DNA of 64,000 bases from Pyropia haitanensis (taxonomy: Eukaryota; Rhodophyta; Bangiophyceae; Bangiales; Bangiaceae). The stretch lies in assembly GCA_008729055.1 (NCBI GenBank), contig SDUX01000007.1:5315009-5379008 (forward strand). Direction: 5' to 3'. The notes below the pieces were generated by a model. The model had not been told where the DNA came from and did no database searches. It saw only the letters and a program-made list of their open reading frames with translations. Shown here in pieces: positions 43,649 through 55,700 of the stretch (its first letter is position 1; each line of letters begins with the position of its first letter). The translations under genes were made by a program, and so were the position numbers.

Positions 43649-45566
43649 GCTCAACCGCGAGGGGCACCGCCTCGGGAGGTCCCCGTCGTCACCGCCGTCA
43701 CCACTCCCACGACAAACCCGGACGCCAGCGCGGGGACCGTCTCTTCCCGCTCGCCGACCACCACCACCACCACCACCACCACCCAGACACACCCGTTGCC
43801 TGCGCTCACACGCGGCGGGCAAGCCACCCCCAGCCGCGTCGCCACCCGCGGCGGCGGCGGCGGCGGGGACGGTGGCGTTGCGCTGGGTGGTCGCCGCCGA
43901 AACGCGGGCACGCCTCGGATCCATACCGGCGCGTCCCCGACGAAGAGCGTGCCAGCAACGACCAGGAGGGGCGGGTGGGGCACCAGGGGGGGGGGGGGGG
44001 GGGTTAGGACCGCCCCGCCCCCATCTGTACTACCAGCGCGGCCAGGGGGGACGCAGCCGAGCGGCGGCGGCGGCGCCCCCTCGGCGGCGGCGGCGACGCC
44101 CCACCGGCAGCGGTCCACCACACAGCCGCGCGCGGGGCGCGGGGGGGGGACGCCCCGCCGCCGCGCCGCGACCACCCCGCCGCGGCGGGGGTGCGTTCGG
44201 GCATGGCCGCGGCGGACGTGAATTGGCCACAATGGCACGGGGGTGAGGGGGGCGGGCGTGGGGAGGAGCGGGAGGCAGCGGCCGCCCCCGCGCGCACCCG
44301 CGCGGCTGCGTTTGCCCGCCCGCCGCGGCCGTGCGGTGCGGCAGCCGTGCGGCCGCGGCGCGGCAGCAGCGGCGGGTGGCCGCCGAGACGGCCGCGTCAC
44401 CGACACTGGGCCTTGCCTTGCGGTGGCCGCTCACAAAAAAAAGGCGGGCCAAGCACACCTCAATCCGCAGACCCCCCCCATGAGGGCGGTAGCCTCCCCG
44501 CCCCCCCCCCTAGCCGCCTCCACACCCCGTGCTGGTGCGGGGGTGCCTGCACGCAGCGCCCCCGCGCCGGCCGAGCGGCCGCCACGGACAGGCCCGGGGG
44601 ACAGGTGCCACCCACCCGCCCGCCGGCAGCGTCGTTGTGCACCCCCCCGCGGATGCGGCCGCGTCCGATTCCACCACCGCCGCCAGCGCAAACGCAGCGG
44701 CGGCCGCAGCCGTCACGGCGGTGGCGGGCAGAATGAGGGACGGTGGCCCGCGCCCCCCGTCCCCCCCGCCACACCCCCGCCCAAAATGCGCACCAAACGC
44801 ACGTAGGGGCAGACAGCTCGCGTCAACGGCCGCTAGTGCGGGGGCGACGGAGGAAAAAAGACGGGGAGAGGGGTGAGGGGGGGAGGGGGCGTTGTCGCAC
44901 GACGGGTGGCACAGGTACAGCCGCGCTCAGCTCGTCGGGGGTGGGGGGGAGGAGAGGGGGGATCAGCGGGGCTGGACGCGGATGAGGGGAAAGGGGGTGG
45001 TGGCCAATTGATTTTTGGGCACGGGGATGGCCGGGAGGGGGCAGAATGCACGGCCGAGAAGGGCGGCCACCGCAGCCACGGAGGAGGGTGGACGGCCCGT
45101 CAGCAACGGCTGGTGGTAGCCGATCGCGGTCGGAGAGGGGAGGTGCCGGTCGATGAGGGACAGCCACCGAGCATGGAGACGCGGGCAAGCGAGGCGCGGT
45201 GCACGGTTGACAAATGGAATTAATTGGCTTATGCGTGAAGTTGTTTGCTTCCAAGTCCCACATTGAGCAAGTACGTTGGCAGCGCGAGATCTGTGGCCGA
45301 CGCCACGTGTACATACACAGATCCGCCTCCCACGAAACGCACAACGGCTTTCCCCGTTCTGCCCCGCTGCTCACGTGTGGCTCGCACCCCACCACCACCG
45401 CCACTGCAGTTGACGACAGGTCGCTCTTGGAGCACACTCACACTGGCCGCGCCGTCGCTGCTTCCTCTCCCCTTGGAGCTCCACCCCCCTCGGCGCCTGT
45501 CCCCCCTGCTACTCCTTCCACCACTCTGACGCTCCTGTTTCGGTGTTTACCCCGCCACCCGGCGCC
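43649..45566. other. Divergent promoter region, REJ-like gene and repeat-protein gene
   Basis: Both neighbours are transcribed away from here. It contains a (GGT/CCA) microsatellite near 43762-43785, a G run at 43987-44003 and a purine-rich stretch near 44850-45010. No TATA-like element is convincing and no gene is recognised. Confidence 0.5.
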
Positions 45567-47891
45567 ATGCGGCTCCCCGCCTCGGCGCGCGTCGCGCCCA
45601 TCCCGCCCGAAGCGGTCGCCGCGTGGGACCTGGCCCCCCCCACAGCCGCCGCCGCCGCCGCCGCCGCCGCTGCCGCCACCGTCACCGCCGCCGCACCACG
45701 CCACGCCACGCCCGGCCCGGCCGTGGCTGGCGGTGTGGGTGCCACCGCCGCCACCGCCGCCGCCGCCGCTGCCGCGTCGGCGGCCCGGTGCTCGCCACCG
45801 CCGCCGCCCCCGGCGCCGCCGCCGTCGGCCGCCCGCCGCGGCGGCCGGCCGCTGCCGCCGCCACCGCCCCGCCGCTGTCAATGTGACGGCGGGCACGACG
45901 GGCAGCCGCTGCCGCCGCCCGTCGCCGTCGCGTTTGTGCCCGTCCTGGGCGCCTGCCGCGGCGGCGCCGACGCCCCCGCCGGCGGCGGCGGCGGCACGGT
46001 GGCCGCCGCGCGCCGGCCGCCGCCGCCGCCGCCGTCGCCGGGCTGGCGTGGCGTGTGTGGCCGCTGTGGCGGCGTCGCCGCCACTGCCCGCGGCGCGGCG
46101 CCCGTTGGCCGACGCCTGCGGCGGCCGCCGCTGTCGCCGCTGTCGCCGCCGTCGCCGCCGTCGCTGCGGCCGCTGTCTTTGCCCGCGTGGTCGTGGCGGC
46201 AGGGGGGGGCGACGCCACCAGGGACGCCGCTTGAACCCCGCCGTGGGCACGTGGGCGAGGGGGGGGGGCTCCGCGCAGCGGCGGCCGACGGCAACGGCGA
46301 ACTGACCGCCGCCGCAGGGGTGGAGAGGCGCCCCGCCGACGGGGCGGCCGCGGCGTTTGGGTTGGACGGGCCGGCCTGTGCGGTGGGCGGGCCCGGTGTG
46401 GAGCTGGGGGGTGCGAAGAGCAGGCTAGCCGGGCGCGTGTCCCCGCTTCGCCCCTACCGCGGGTCGACCCGTGCCGCGGCCGTGGCACGCGCCCTCCTCG
46501 AGCCACCAGGGGTGCTCCCCCCCCCCCCCCCCCACCGTATCCTCCCCCACGCCCCCTGTCAGCGTCCGCGGCGGCAGCGGAGCGGGCGCGCACCCCCCCC
46601 CTCCCCCCACCGCTGGTACCCCTGCGGACGAGCCGCCGCCGCCGCGCGGCGGGCGCCGCCCGCCGCGACCACCCCCGCCTCGGCCCGCGGCCGACCCCCC
46701 CCCCCTACGTGGCCGCCATTGCCGCCGACGTGGCGGCGGTCGTTGCCGCGGCGGGCCTCCCCGCCGGCACCCTCCCGCCGCGGCCGGTGCTGCGGCGGCT
46801 CAACCCGACGGTCGCCAACCGGGTGGCGGCGGTGCCGGGGGGGGGCTTCCGCCGCGTCGCCGACACGCTCGGCTGGGCGGTCGCGGAGGCGCCGCCGGCA
46901 CGGCGGCGGCCACGCCGCGGCGGGGGAAAGGGAGGCGCGGCGGCGGCGGGGGGGGGGGGGACGCCCCCCGCCCGCCGCCGCGGCGTCGGCAGCTGCCCGT
47001 GTCAGCCGCGCCGCCGCCTGCGCCCGCAGGGGTGTTGGGGAAAGCACCGGCGACGGCGGCGGCGGCGGCGGCGGCGGCGGCGACGGCGGCTGCCACGCCT
47101 GCCACCGTGCCGGCGTGGTGGGCCGACACCCCCACCGCCCGCGGCGTCGTGGACGCGGTGCTGGCGTCGCCCGCGGCGGCCCGGCTGGGCCTGGCCCCCG
47201 GCGTGCTGCCGCGCGCGCGGGAGCTCCGCGAGGCGGGCCGCGGTGACGTTGTCGCCGCGGCGGCGGCGGCGGGGGAGCCCGCCGCCGCCGCCGCGGACCG
47301 CCTCGGCCTCGTCTCGTACGACGCGTACGCGGCGGCCGCCGAGACCGCCACGCTCGTCGCGGCGCTCGCGGGCGCCGCCGCCTCGTCTGGGGGGGGGGGA
47401 GTGCCGTCCGTCGCGGCGCTCCGAGCCACGGGGTGGGGGGAGCTGGCGCGGGCGGTCGTCCGGGCGGGCGGCATCCGGGCGCTGCGGGCGCGGTTCCAGC
47501 TCCGGCCCCCCCCCGTGGCGGCGAGTGACGCGGCCAGTGGTGGGGGGGGGGGAGCGGCGGCGGCGCCGACGGCGGCGCGCCGCGGACGCCGCTCCCGCTG
47601 GGCCTCGCCGCCGACGCGCTGCGGCTGGCGCGGCGGGCGGCGGTGGCGGGCCCCGGCGGGTCGCTGGCGCTCCCGTCGCCGCGCTGGCTGCGCGCCGCGG
47701 GCGCGGCGGCGGTGGCGGACGGCCTCGCCGCCGCGGGCGGCCACGCCTGGGCCGCCGACGCGCTGGGCCTGGCGCCGGCGGCCGGCGCGGCGGCCGAGGC
47801 GGCCGCCGCGGCGCGGGTGTGGGGGGGGGGGGGCGGCGACGGCGGCGGCGTGGGAGGCGGGCGGGTGAGGGAGGAGGGGCAAAGGGGATGA
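45567..47891 (+). CDS. Protein with degenerate LPxxxLRxxG...GGxxxxAxxLGL repeats (frame broken at four G/C runs)
   Basis: Starts at the ATG at 45567 (MRLPASARVAPIPPEAVAAW). The Ala/Pro-rich N-terminal half is followed by at least four units of about 40 residues: TLPPRPVLRRLNPTVANRV..FRRVADTLGW; VLPRARELREAGRGDVV..AADRLGL; VPSVAALRATGWGELARAV..GGIRALRARFQL; LPSPRWLRAAGAAAVADGL..GGHAWAADALGL. The shared pattern is a Pro, a Leu-Arg-x-x-Gly turn, then a helix ending in an (A)DxLGL-type motif. Algal and plastid proteins with similar repeats exist, but I cannot name the family. The frame changes at C17 (46517-46533), C11 (46695-46705), G13 (46948-46960) and G11 (47542-47552); repeat units stay recognisable on both sides. 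The true N-terminal frame before 46200 is the least certain part. An organelle nucleic-acid role is possible, not shown. Confidence 0.55.
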
Positions 47892-49988
47892 CCGTGGCCA
47901 TGAGGGAGGGGGGGGGGTCATGGCAGGTGCCGTCAGTGTTGTTCTGGTGGGGTAGTGGCGACGGCTAGACCCTCGCGGTGGGAACTACCGTGGGTGGGTG
48001 GCCACCCGCGCTGTGCGAGTTCATTTGCTCTTGTCGCTCTGCGCCTTTGCTGACTGTCGTCGTGTTTGTTTTTCGGCCAGCTGGCGCGAGTCGGACGCGG
48101 CGTTTGGTCTGCTCGCGGCGCATCCAGAGATGGGACTGTTCCCTACCGGCACGGGCAGGGGTGGGCGGGTACCTCCAGCGCTTTGGCCCACCGCTCCGCC
48201 GCTCCGTTCCGTCCATGCCCCGCCCGTGGCCGCGCCGATGCCTTCCTTCTGCACTCGCGCGCGACCAGCGGCGTGCCGGATCGGCTCGCAGGGAAGATCG
48301 TCCGCGAGATTGACACGTGTCTCATTCCGGTGCGTTCCCGCCGCCGCCGGGCCCTGTGCGTCGAGATTTCCTCGTGTCCCGCGTACCGCCCAGTGTGGAG
48401 CGGCCGACGCCGTGACCCCCCGCGTGTGCCGCGCGCGGCGCCAAGCAAAAGATAAAAACAGCCGCGAGACAAACCCTCCCCAACGTCCGTGCCTGTGCAG
48501 GGGGGGTGACCCGCCCACGCCTGTGTGTGGCCTTGCCGCATCGCGACCACGCCCAGGCGCGCGCGCGCGTGGGCCACGGCGACCACTCTTTTCGCATTGG
48601 GAGGAGCAGACGCGGCGGCCGCGCCGGCCGTCGCGGCGGCGGAGGTGCCCCCCCACGGCGGCCACGCGCGGCCGCCCCTCGTTTGTGGGACCCTCGCCCA
48701 CACGGACGGACAGCGGGCGGGCGGGCGGCAGCCGCCAAGCACGCGCGCGCCTCTCGGCCCGGCGCGAGGCCCGACACGGGCGCGCCCGCCTTGCCGTGTC
48801 GAGCGTGTGCGAGCGCGCGACCCCCGTGCGCGGCGCGGATGGGCAACACTCCCCCCCACCTTTGAGAAGAGGGCTCCCCCCTTCCCCGCCGCGCACCCCC
48901 CCCTTCCCCCCCTCGCGACCGCCCGCGCCCGTGCCCGTCCCGAGGGGGGTTGTGCCCGTCCCACAGTGGATGGCCGGGTGCTGCGTAGACGCACCGCGGC
49001 GGCGGGCGTGTCCCACGCACGCGCTCCCCATTCCCGCTGTGGCGGGCGGTCCTCCCCAGTGCGCGCCGCCCGCGGGCGGGGCGGTCGTCGCTGCTGTCAA
49101 CACCCCCGCCGGCGACGCGCCGTTCCCCCGCCGCTCCCCGCCCTTGGCCGCTTCCGCCCCCCTCCTCGAGTCTGACACCCCCCTTCGCGCGTGGCCGCCG
49201 TCGCGCCTACCCACTCCGCGCCACCCCCCTCGCTACCGCCACACGCACGGGGACGTGAGGGGGTGGGTGAGAGTAGGGAGTACTGTAGGATAGCCTCTTG
49301 AGGTTGTCGGCGTGGGTGGGGGGGGAGGGGGGGTGGCAGCGTCGGCGGCGCCACACCGCTCGCCTGTGCGCCGGCCGGTCACGCACGCCGCACACCGGCG
49401 CGTGTGCCGCTGTGCGCGGCGGGTGTGTCTTGCAGGCGGTGGTGGTGGTGGCGGTGGCGGAGGGGAGGGACACCGCCACGCGGACCTTTGTTGGTGCGCC
49501 GCGTGCCGCCGTCGCACCCGCTGCTGCTGGGGGGGTGTGCTCTGGTTGCTCGCGCGAGTGTGCCGCCCGTGTCGTCGCCTTTTGCGTCGTTGGTGGCGGC
49601 CGACGGGGCGGCGCGGAAGGGGGGGAAGGGGGCGGCCGGCAGCGGCCGGGAGGGGGGAGCAGGGGGGGGGGTCGGTGGTAGACGCACGCACCGGACGCTG
49701 CGGCGGGGGGGCCGCTGCCCGGTGGGGGTGGCGTGGTGGACGCTGCCTGCCGCCGGTGGGCGTGCCGGACGGTCCCCTCCTCCGGGCGCGGGTCGGGCGT
49801 GGCGGTGGGTGCCGCGGTGCCGACACATCCCGCTCGCGTGGCGGCCTCCACTCCGAATCGCCGCCGGCGGCGGTGGTGGTGGTCCGTCGCCGGCGCCCCG
49901 GCTGTGACGGCGCCCTCGGTGGCGCTACCCACCTCCCTGCGGGTGGAGGTCCGCCGCGGCGGCACCGCCGCCGCACCGCCGCGGGGTG
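47892..49988. other. GC-rich spacer between two plus-strand genes
   Basis: No gene recognised. Frames on both strands are Arg/Pro-rich with no motif. GC is slightly lower near 48000-48120. It includes the presumed promoter of the lipidated protein gene. Confidence 0.45.
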
Positions 49989-51640
49989 ATGGGCAACGCC
50001 CTCGGCAGCTGCGTCGGCCGCGGCGACGGCCGCGACAGCGGCGGCCTACCCCCCCCACCGCCGCCGCCGCCGCCGCCGCCGGTGCCACCGCCGCCGCCGC
50101 CGCCGTCGTTGCTGCCGCCGCCGCCGCCGCCCCCCCCCCAACCATCCCCCCCGACGCGCGCGACGCGGCGGCGCTCGCGTGGCCACCCGCTCCCGCCCCC
50201 GCGCCGCCGCTGCTGCCGCTGCCGCCGCCCGCCGCGGACGCTGCCGCCAAGGAGCCCGGCTGTGCCATCCCCGTTGGCCGCCGCCGGCAACGGCGCAAGG
50301 AGGAGCCGCACCCCGCCGGCGATGACGGCGGGGCGGCTGCGGCCCCGCCATCCGCTGCGCTCCCCGGCAACAACATTGGCGGCGACCATGGGCGCTTCGA
50401 CTCTGCAGCGGCGGCGGCGGCGGCGGTGGCGGCCGCGGCGACGCCACCGCCGCTGCCCTTCACGGCGCCGCCGCCGCCGCTCCCCGTCACCCCCCCTCCC
50501 GCATGGGGCGCGGTCGTCCCGCCCCCCGTGCCCGCTGCCGCCGCGGAGCCACTGCCCGACGTAGCCGAGCCGCCCGCGTCGGCCGGCCTGAACTTCCTGT
50601 GGGGGCCCCGCCGTCGGTCGAGCCGCGACCGCGGGCGCGACGGCGACCGCGCCGCCGGCGCGCCGGGCGGAGAGGCGGCGGGTGGCCGGCATGCGGGGGG
50701 GGGTGGTGGAGGCGGCGTCGGCGGCGGCGGTGGTGGTGGTGGTGGCCACCGCCGCGGCAGCCGCTCCTTCATCTTGCGCCGGCGAGTCGGCTCAACGCCG
50801 CCGGCAGCCGCGCCTGCAGCGGCGGCGGCTGCCAAAGGCGGCTGGGCGGCCGCCGCGGACGGCGGGCCCGCGCAGCTGCTGCCCAAGGTGCGCTCCTCGT
50901 CGGCGCCGCCCTTCCTCGGCGGCGGCCGCCGGTGGCGTGGCCGTGGGGGCGGCGGCAGCGGCCGCCGCGAGGACCGGCTCCCCGTTGACGCTGCCGCCGC
51001 CGCCGCCGCCGCGGCCGCCGACCCGCTGGCGGGCGGCGCCGACGACTCGGCGGCGGCCGCCGCCGCGACCGCCGCCCTTCGCCGGGCGGTCGTCGCCGCG
51101 GAGGTCCCCCCGCCCCCCCTCCCGCGCGTCGCGTCGCTGCAGTCGGCGATCGAGGCGGCGGGCGCGCACGCGCCCGACGCGCTCGACGCGCTGCTGCTGG
51201 CGTCCCCGCCGGCGGGCGGCGCGGCGGTCGTCGGTCGCTCCGCGGGGGGGTACGGCTGGGGCGCGGGCGGCGGGGAGGCCGGCTCGCAGGGCGGCGGCGG
51301 GACTGGCGGTGTGCCGCTCCGCGCGGGCGGCATTGGCGCGTTCCGGTCGTCGTCGGCGCGGCGGGCCGGGTCGGGGGCGGAGGGCGTGCCGCCGCTGCTG
51401 CCGCCGCCGGCGCCGCCGTCGCCGCCGCTGTCGCCGCCAGCACGAGGGGGGTGGCGCGGCCGCGGGCGGCGGCCGTCAGTGGGCTGCGCGGGCGGCAAGG
51501 CGCGGCGGAGTGGGGGGGCGCTCGGCAGCTGGCGGGGGGGGGGGGGGCGCCCGCTGGGGGGGGAGGGGGGAGCCGCAGAGGACGACCCGTGGGCCGGCTG
51601 GGCCGCGGGTGACCCGTCGCCCGGCGCGCCAGGGAGGTAG
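49989..51640 (+). CDS. Low-complexity protein with N-myristoylation start (frame broken at C10)
   Basis: The ATG at 49989 encodes MGNALGSC. Gly2 with small residues at positions 5-6 after it fits the N-myristoyltransferase consensus, and Cys8 could be palmitoylated, together a membrane-anchoring signature. A Pro run follows; at C10 (50130-50139) the frame changes to one that stays open to the TAG at 51640 and reads PPTIPPDARDAAALAW, later a basic patch (VGRRRQRRKEE), NFLWGPRRRSSRDRGRD, a Ser/Arg cluster GSRSFILRRR, PLPRVASLQSAIEAAG and the acidic/aromatic end DDPWAGW. With the break the protein is about 550 residues. No domain is recognised. The acidic Trp motif at the end may be a short binding motif. 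It is convergent with the P4-ATPase gene, whose stop is 277 bases away. Confidence 0.5.
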
Positions 51641-51916
51641 GGCGCCGGCGCCCGTCCACCGACTTGGTGGCGGGCCACTCGCGTCCCTGACTTTAGTGGG
51701 GACCGCCGGAGGCGGAGGCGGGAGGACGCGGGCCTCTGAAAGTGACAAAAACAACACGCAGTCTGCCTGGGCGGGGGTTGCGGCGGGTTGTCGACTCCCG
51801 CTGTAGCCCGCCGTCTCGCCCCCCCTGGACTCGTCGCAATGGTTAACACTGAGCAAAGCCGCTCGCGCGTGCAGGGCAACAGCCGTCGACGACCCGCCGC
51901 GCCCCCCCGCACCCGC

Positions 51917-52670
51917 TCACCTCGCCCTCGTCTCCGCCTCGCCAGCTGGGGCGCTCGTCGCGGACGCCGCGAGCAGCTCGTCCCCCACCGCCGCCGCCCC
52001 AGCGACTGCGTCGCCCGGCGCCAACGTCCCACGCCCAGTCGCCGCCGTCGTGGCCCCGCCTGCGGTCGCGGCCACCACGGCCGCGCCGGCGCCGTAGCCG
52101 CCGCACCCGTCGGGCCCGGCCGCCGCGGCGGCCGCGGTGCCGCCGCTGCCACCGTCGGCGGCGGAGGGAGCCACGCCTCCGGCGGCTGCGGCGGCGGCGC
52201 CGCCCCCCCCTCCCCCCCAGCCGATCGCTCCACCACCCCCACCGCCGCGTGGGGATGACCCACCGCCGCCACCCGCTGGCCGCACGCGCCCCCACAGCCC
52301 CCCCCCTCCCCGCGGCGACGGCGGCGCCGGCGCGTGGAGCGTGCGGTGGCGCGCGTGCTGCAGCCGCCGCCGCTGGCGGCGACTCAGCGGCTCGCCGGGG
52401 GGAAAGGCACCGCCGTCCCGCGGCGCCCCATCGTCATCCGACAGGACCAGGGGGAAGTGCGGGGCGGGCGCGCCGTCGTATTGGCGACCGACGCCATCTT
52501 CCACCATCACCTCCTCCACATCCGGGCCAGGGGGGCCAGGGGGGCCCGGCGCCGCCGCCACCGCCGCCGCGTCGGCCCAGTTGGCCGACCCGGCCGCCGC
52601 GCGCATCTGGCGGGCCCACTCGACGAGCCGCGCCATTTCCGCCCGCCGCACGCTCCGGGGGCTCCGCAGC

Positions 52671-52716
<46 letters not shown>

Positions 52717-55700
52717 CGCCGCTGTCGGGGATGAAGCGGTTCGCGACACTGTCGCCGAGGACGCGCGAGTCGGACAGGGACCGCGCGAGGGCGGAGCTGC
52801 CCACGTGCGGCCGAAAGCGGGGGGTGGTGGGCGCCGCGGCGCTGCTCCGGGGGGTGACGGGGAGGGCCCCCGCCGCGTCGGGCACGGCGCCACCGGGCCC
52901 TGCGATGCCGCTCAGGTGCGGCGGGAGCGGCCGGCCGCTACGACGGGAGGCGGCGGGAAGCAGGTTGCTCCGCACCCCCCCCACATCCAGCTGCGTGTCG
53001 GAGCCTGCCCGCCGGAGGTGCCGCATCCGCGCGCGCCGCAGCCGCCAGCGGTCCGCCTCAGCCTCCGAGTGCGCGAGGAGCGGCGCGAGGTGCAGGCCCG
53101 CCCGCGAGCTGAGCAGGTCCCCGTCAAAGTTAAACCCGGTGAAGCGCAGCAGGCCCTCCCGGCGCATCAGCTGGAGCGTGCCGCCGCCGCAGGGGCGGCC
53201 CACCACAGGAGCGCTGCCGCCGTCGGTGGTGGCAATGGAGGCGCCAGTGGCGGCACCGGGCGCTGGCCCGACACCACCGACGCGGATGCCAGACAAGCTG
53301 TCGGCCCCGGCTGCGGCGGGGTCCGTCCCGCAAGGTCCGTCGGGAGACGGTCTCCCGGTGGCAGCGCCCCTGTACGACTCGGCCTCAGCCCGGACAGACT
53401 TGCGAGGGGTGGCTGCCGTGCCGCCCACCAAACTCGACCGCCGGGTGGCCTTGAGGGGCACGTCTCCGTGGCCCGCGTAGGAGCTGCCCGGGTCCGCAAT
53501 GCCCAGACAGGCCAGCAGCCGGCCACGGTGATGCTCCCCGTCCGCGGCCGACAAAACACTGTCGGCGTCGCCAACGAGGCCGCGTCGCTGGAGCTCCTGC
53601 ACGAGGTGTTTGAAGTTGGGAAACCACACCCGCTTCACAGCGTGGTAGGTCAAGTTGGGGAGCACACAGATGATGACGACTACAAAGGTGAAGAGCCACG
53701 ACGCGGGCTGCTGGTACATGAGCTGCACTGCCCAATACAGACTGGGACTCAACCCCGACGTGATCGACGGACCACGCGTGGTCAGCAGCGGGCCGATAAC
53801 AAACCAAGAACAAAAGGAGACGAAAAAAAGGAAGGCCGACAGAACCGTCCACGACGCCACATAGACGACCACCATGGCGTGGACAGCCATGACCGCCGTC
53901 GAGTAGACAATGAGGCTCAGGTTCCAAACGCCCAGGTGGCGGCCGCTCGCTGTGACTCCGTCCCCAATCACCGCCGTCGCAAGGTAAAAGATGATCGCTG
54001 ACTGCCACACACCCGACGCCAGCCATCCGAGGAAGACGCGGAAGGAGTAGGCAGAGTTGGAGTGGCCCCGCCGGTACACTTCAGGAAACATGAGCGCGTA
54101 CGGGGAAGACAATTCCTGGTCCAGAATGCCCATAAATATGGGCAGCAGGGTCGTCAGGCACAGGTTGTACATCGAGCCGATCCACGGGTCGAACAGCGGC
54201 TGGCCCGTGAACGCCGCGTAGGGTGCCCAAAACAGCTCGCAAAGCACGAGAACAATGTTCTTGTAGATGACAAACAGGACCATCCGCGCGACGCGCGTGT
54301 AGTTCCAGCGGCCGTGCACAAGCATCAGGCGCGCGAGGAAGCGGAACTGCCCAATCGCAAAGTCCGACGCCAGCTTGGCCTCCTTCCCCTCGAGGCCCAC
54401 CAGACCGACGCCCACATGGGCGGCCTGGATCATGCCCACATCGTTGGCGCCGTCACCAATCGCGAGCGTCACCTTACCCGGGTCGTGGCGCCGGACGAGC
54501 TCGACCATCTCGGTCTTTTGCTTGGGAGACACGCGGCACGCAATCAGAGCGCGCGCGGAGCGGCCGAGCAGCATCAGCTTGTGTTGGAGTTGGGGCAACA
54601 GCGCCCAGTGCAGGGTGCCGCCGTCAATGACCAGCCCAAGCCGCTGTGGCTCCCAGCCGTCGGCCAACAGCGCACTCCATCGGCCGAGGGCGCGGTCAAT
54701 CTGGGCGGTAGTGCCTTCCAGGTCCGACTCGGACAGCACAATGACGTCCATGTCATCGTTGAGTAGCCCACAGGACAGCCCAATGTTGAGCGCCGTCTCC
54801 AATTTGTCGCCCGTCATCATCCACACGCGCACGCCCGCCCGCTCGAGCGCCCGCAGCGTTGCGGGCACCCCGTCTTGCAAGCGGTCCTCCACGGCCGTCG
54901 TCCCGACAAACGCCAAGTCCCGCTCCATCTCGTCGGCCAGCCGCGCTTGCACAGCCTCCCGGTCAGCGGTGGACGACCCCAGCGCCAGGCGGTAGCGAGC
55001 GAGCCACGACTCGAGACGGGACTCCGTCACCTCGCCCACCGCCAAACACAAGGTGCGAAGACCCTCGACGGCAAACGCGTGCAGGTGGCGATTGGCCGTG
55101 GCAATGACTGCCTCCCGGCCGGGCGCGGCGAGACGCTCGAAAATGACCGTGTCAGCACCCTTGCAGTACACCCGCGCCCGCCCGTCGGGACAGCGCAAAA
55201 TGACCGACATGCGCTTCCGGGTCGAGTCAAACTCGAGCGCAGCGAGCAGCTCATACTCTTCCACCCTCCCGTGCACCTCGATGCGCAGGGAGCGGCTGTT
55301 GCGGGCGACAAACTCGACGCCCGCGGCAGTGGCGGCGGCCACCAACGCCGCCTCATCGGGGCTGGACGCTTGCATCGACACGCTGCCGTCAGCCGCCACG
55401 TCGGGCACCACCGAGTGGCACAGCGCCAGCAGGCGCAGTGCACGCATCGCCTGCGCCGCGTCGTCCGTGTCACCCCCCACTGAGTCTGTTGATGCATTGG
55501 AGGAAGAGCGGCTGGTGGGGCTGACCAGCTCGCCAAGCTCCGCCACACTGAGCACGGACTCATTGACAGCGAGATGGCGAAACTCCATCATGTTGGCCGT
55601 CAGTGTTCCGGTCTTGTCTGTGAGCACATAGCTCACCACACCGACTTCCTCATTGAGGCTCGAGGTGCGAACTTCGGCAAACAGCTTCACTGTTTGGGTG

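Noticed and set aside
51476..51918. Extra 3' exon of the flippase after the GTGAGC donor
   Set aside because: An acceptor (TTGCTCAG) allows it, but the added residues show no conservation signal and the TGA at 51917 is a simpler end.
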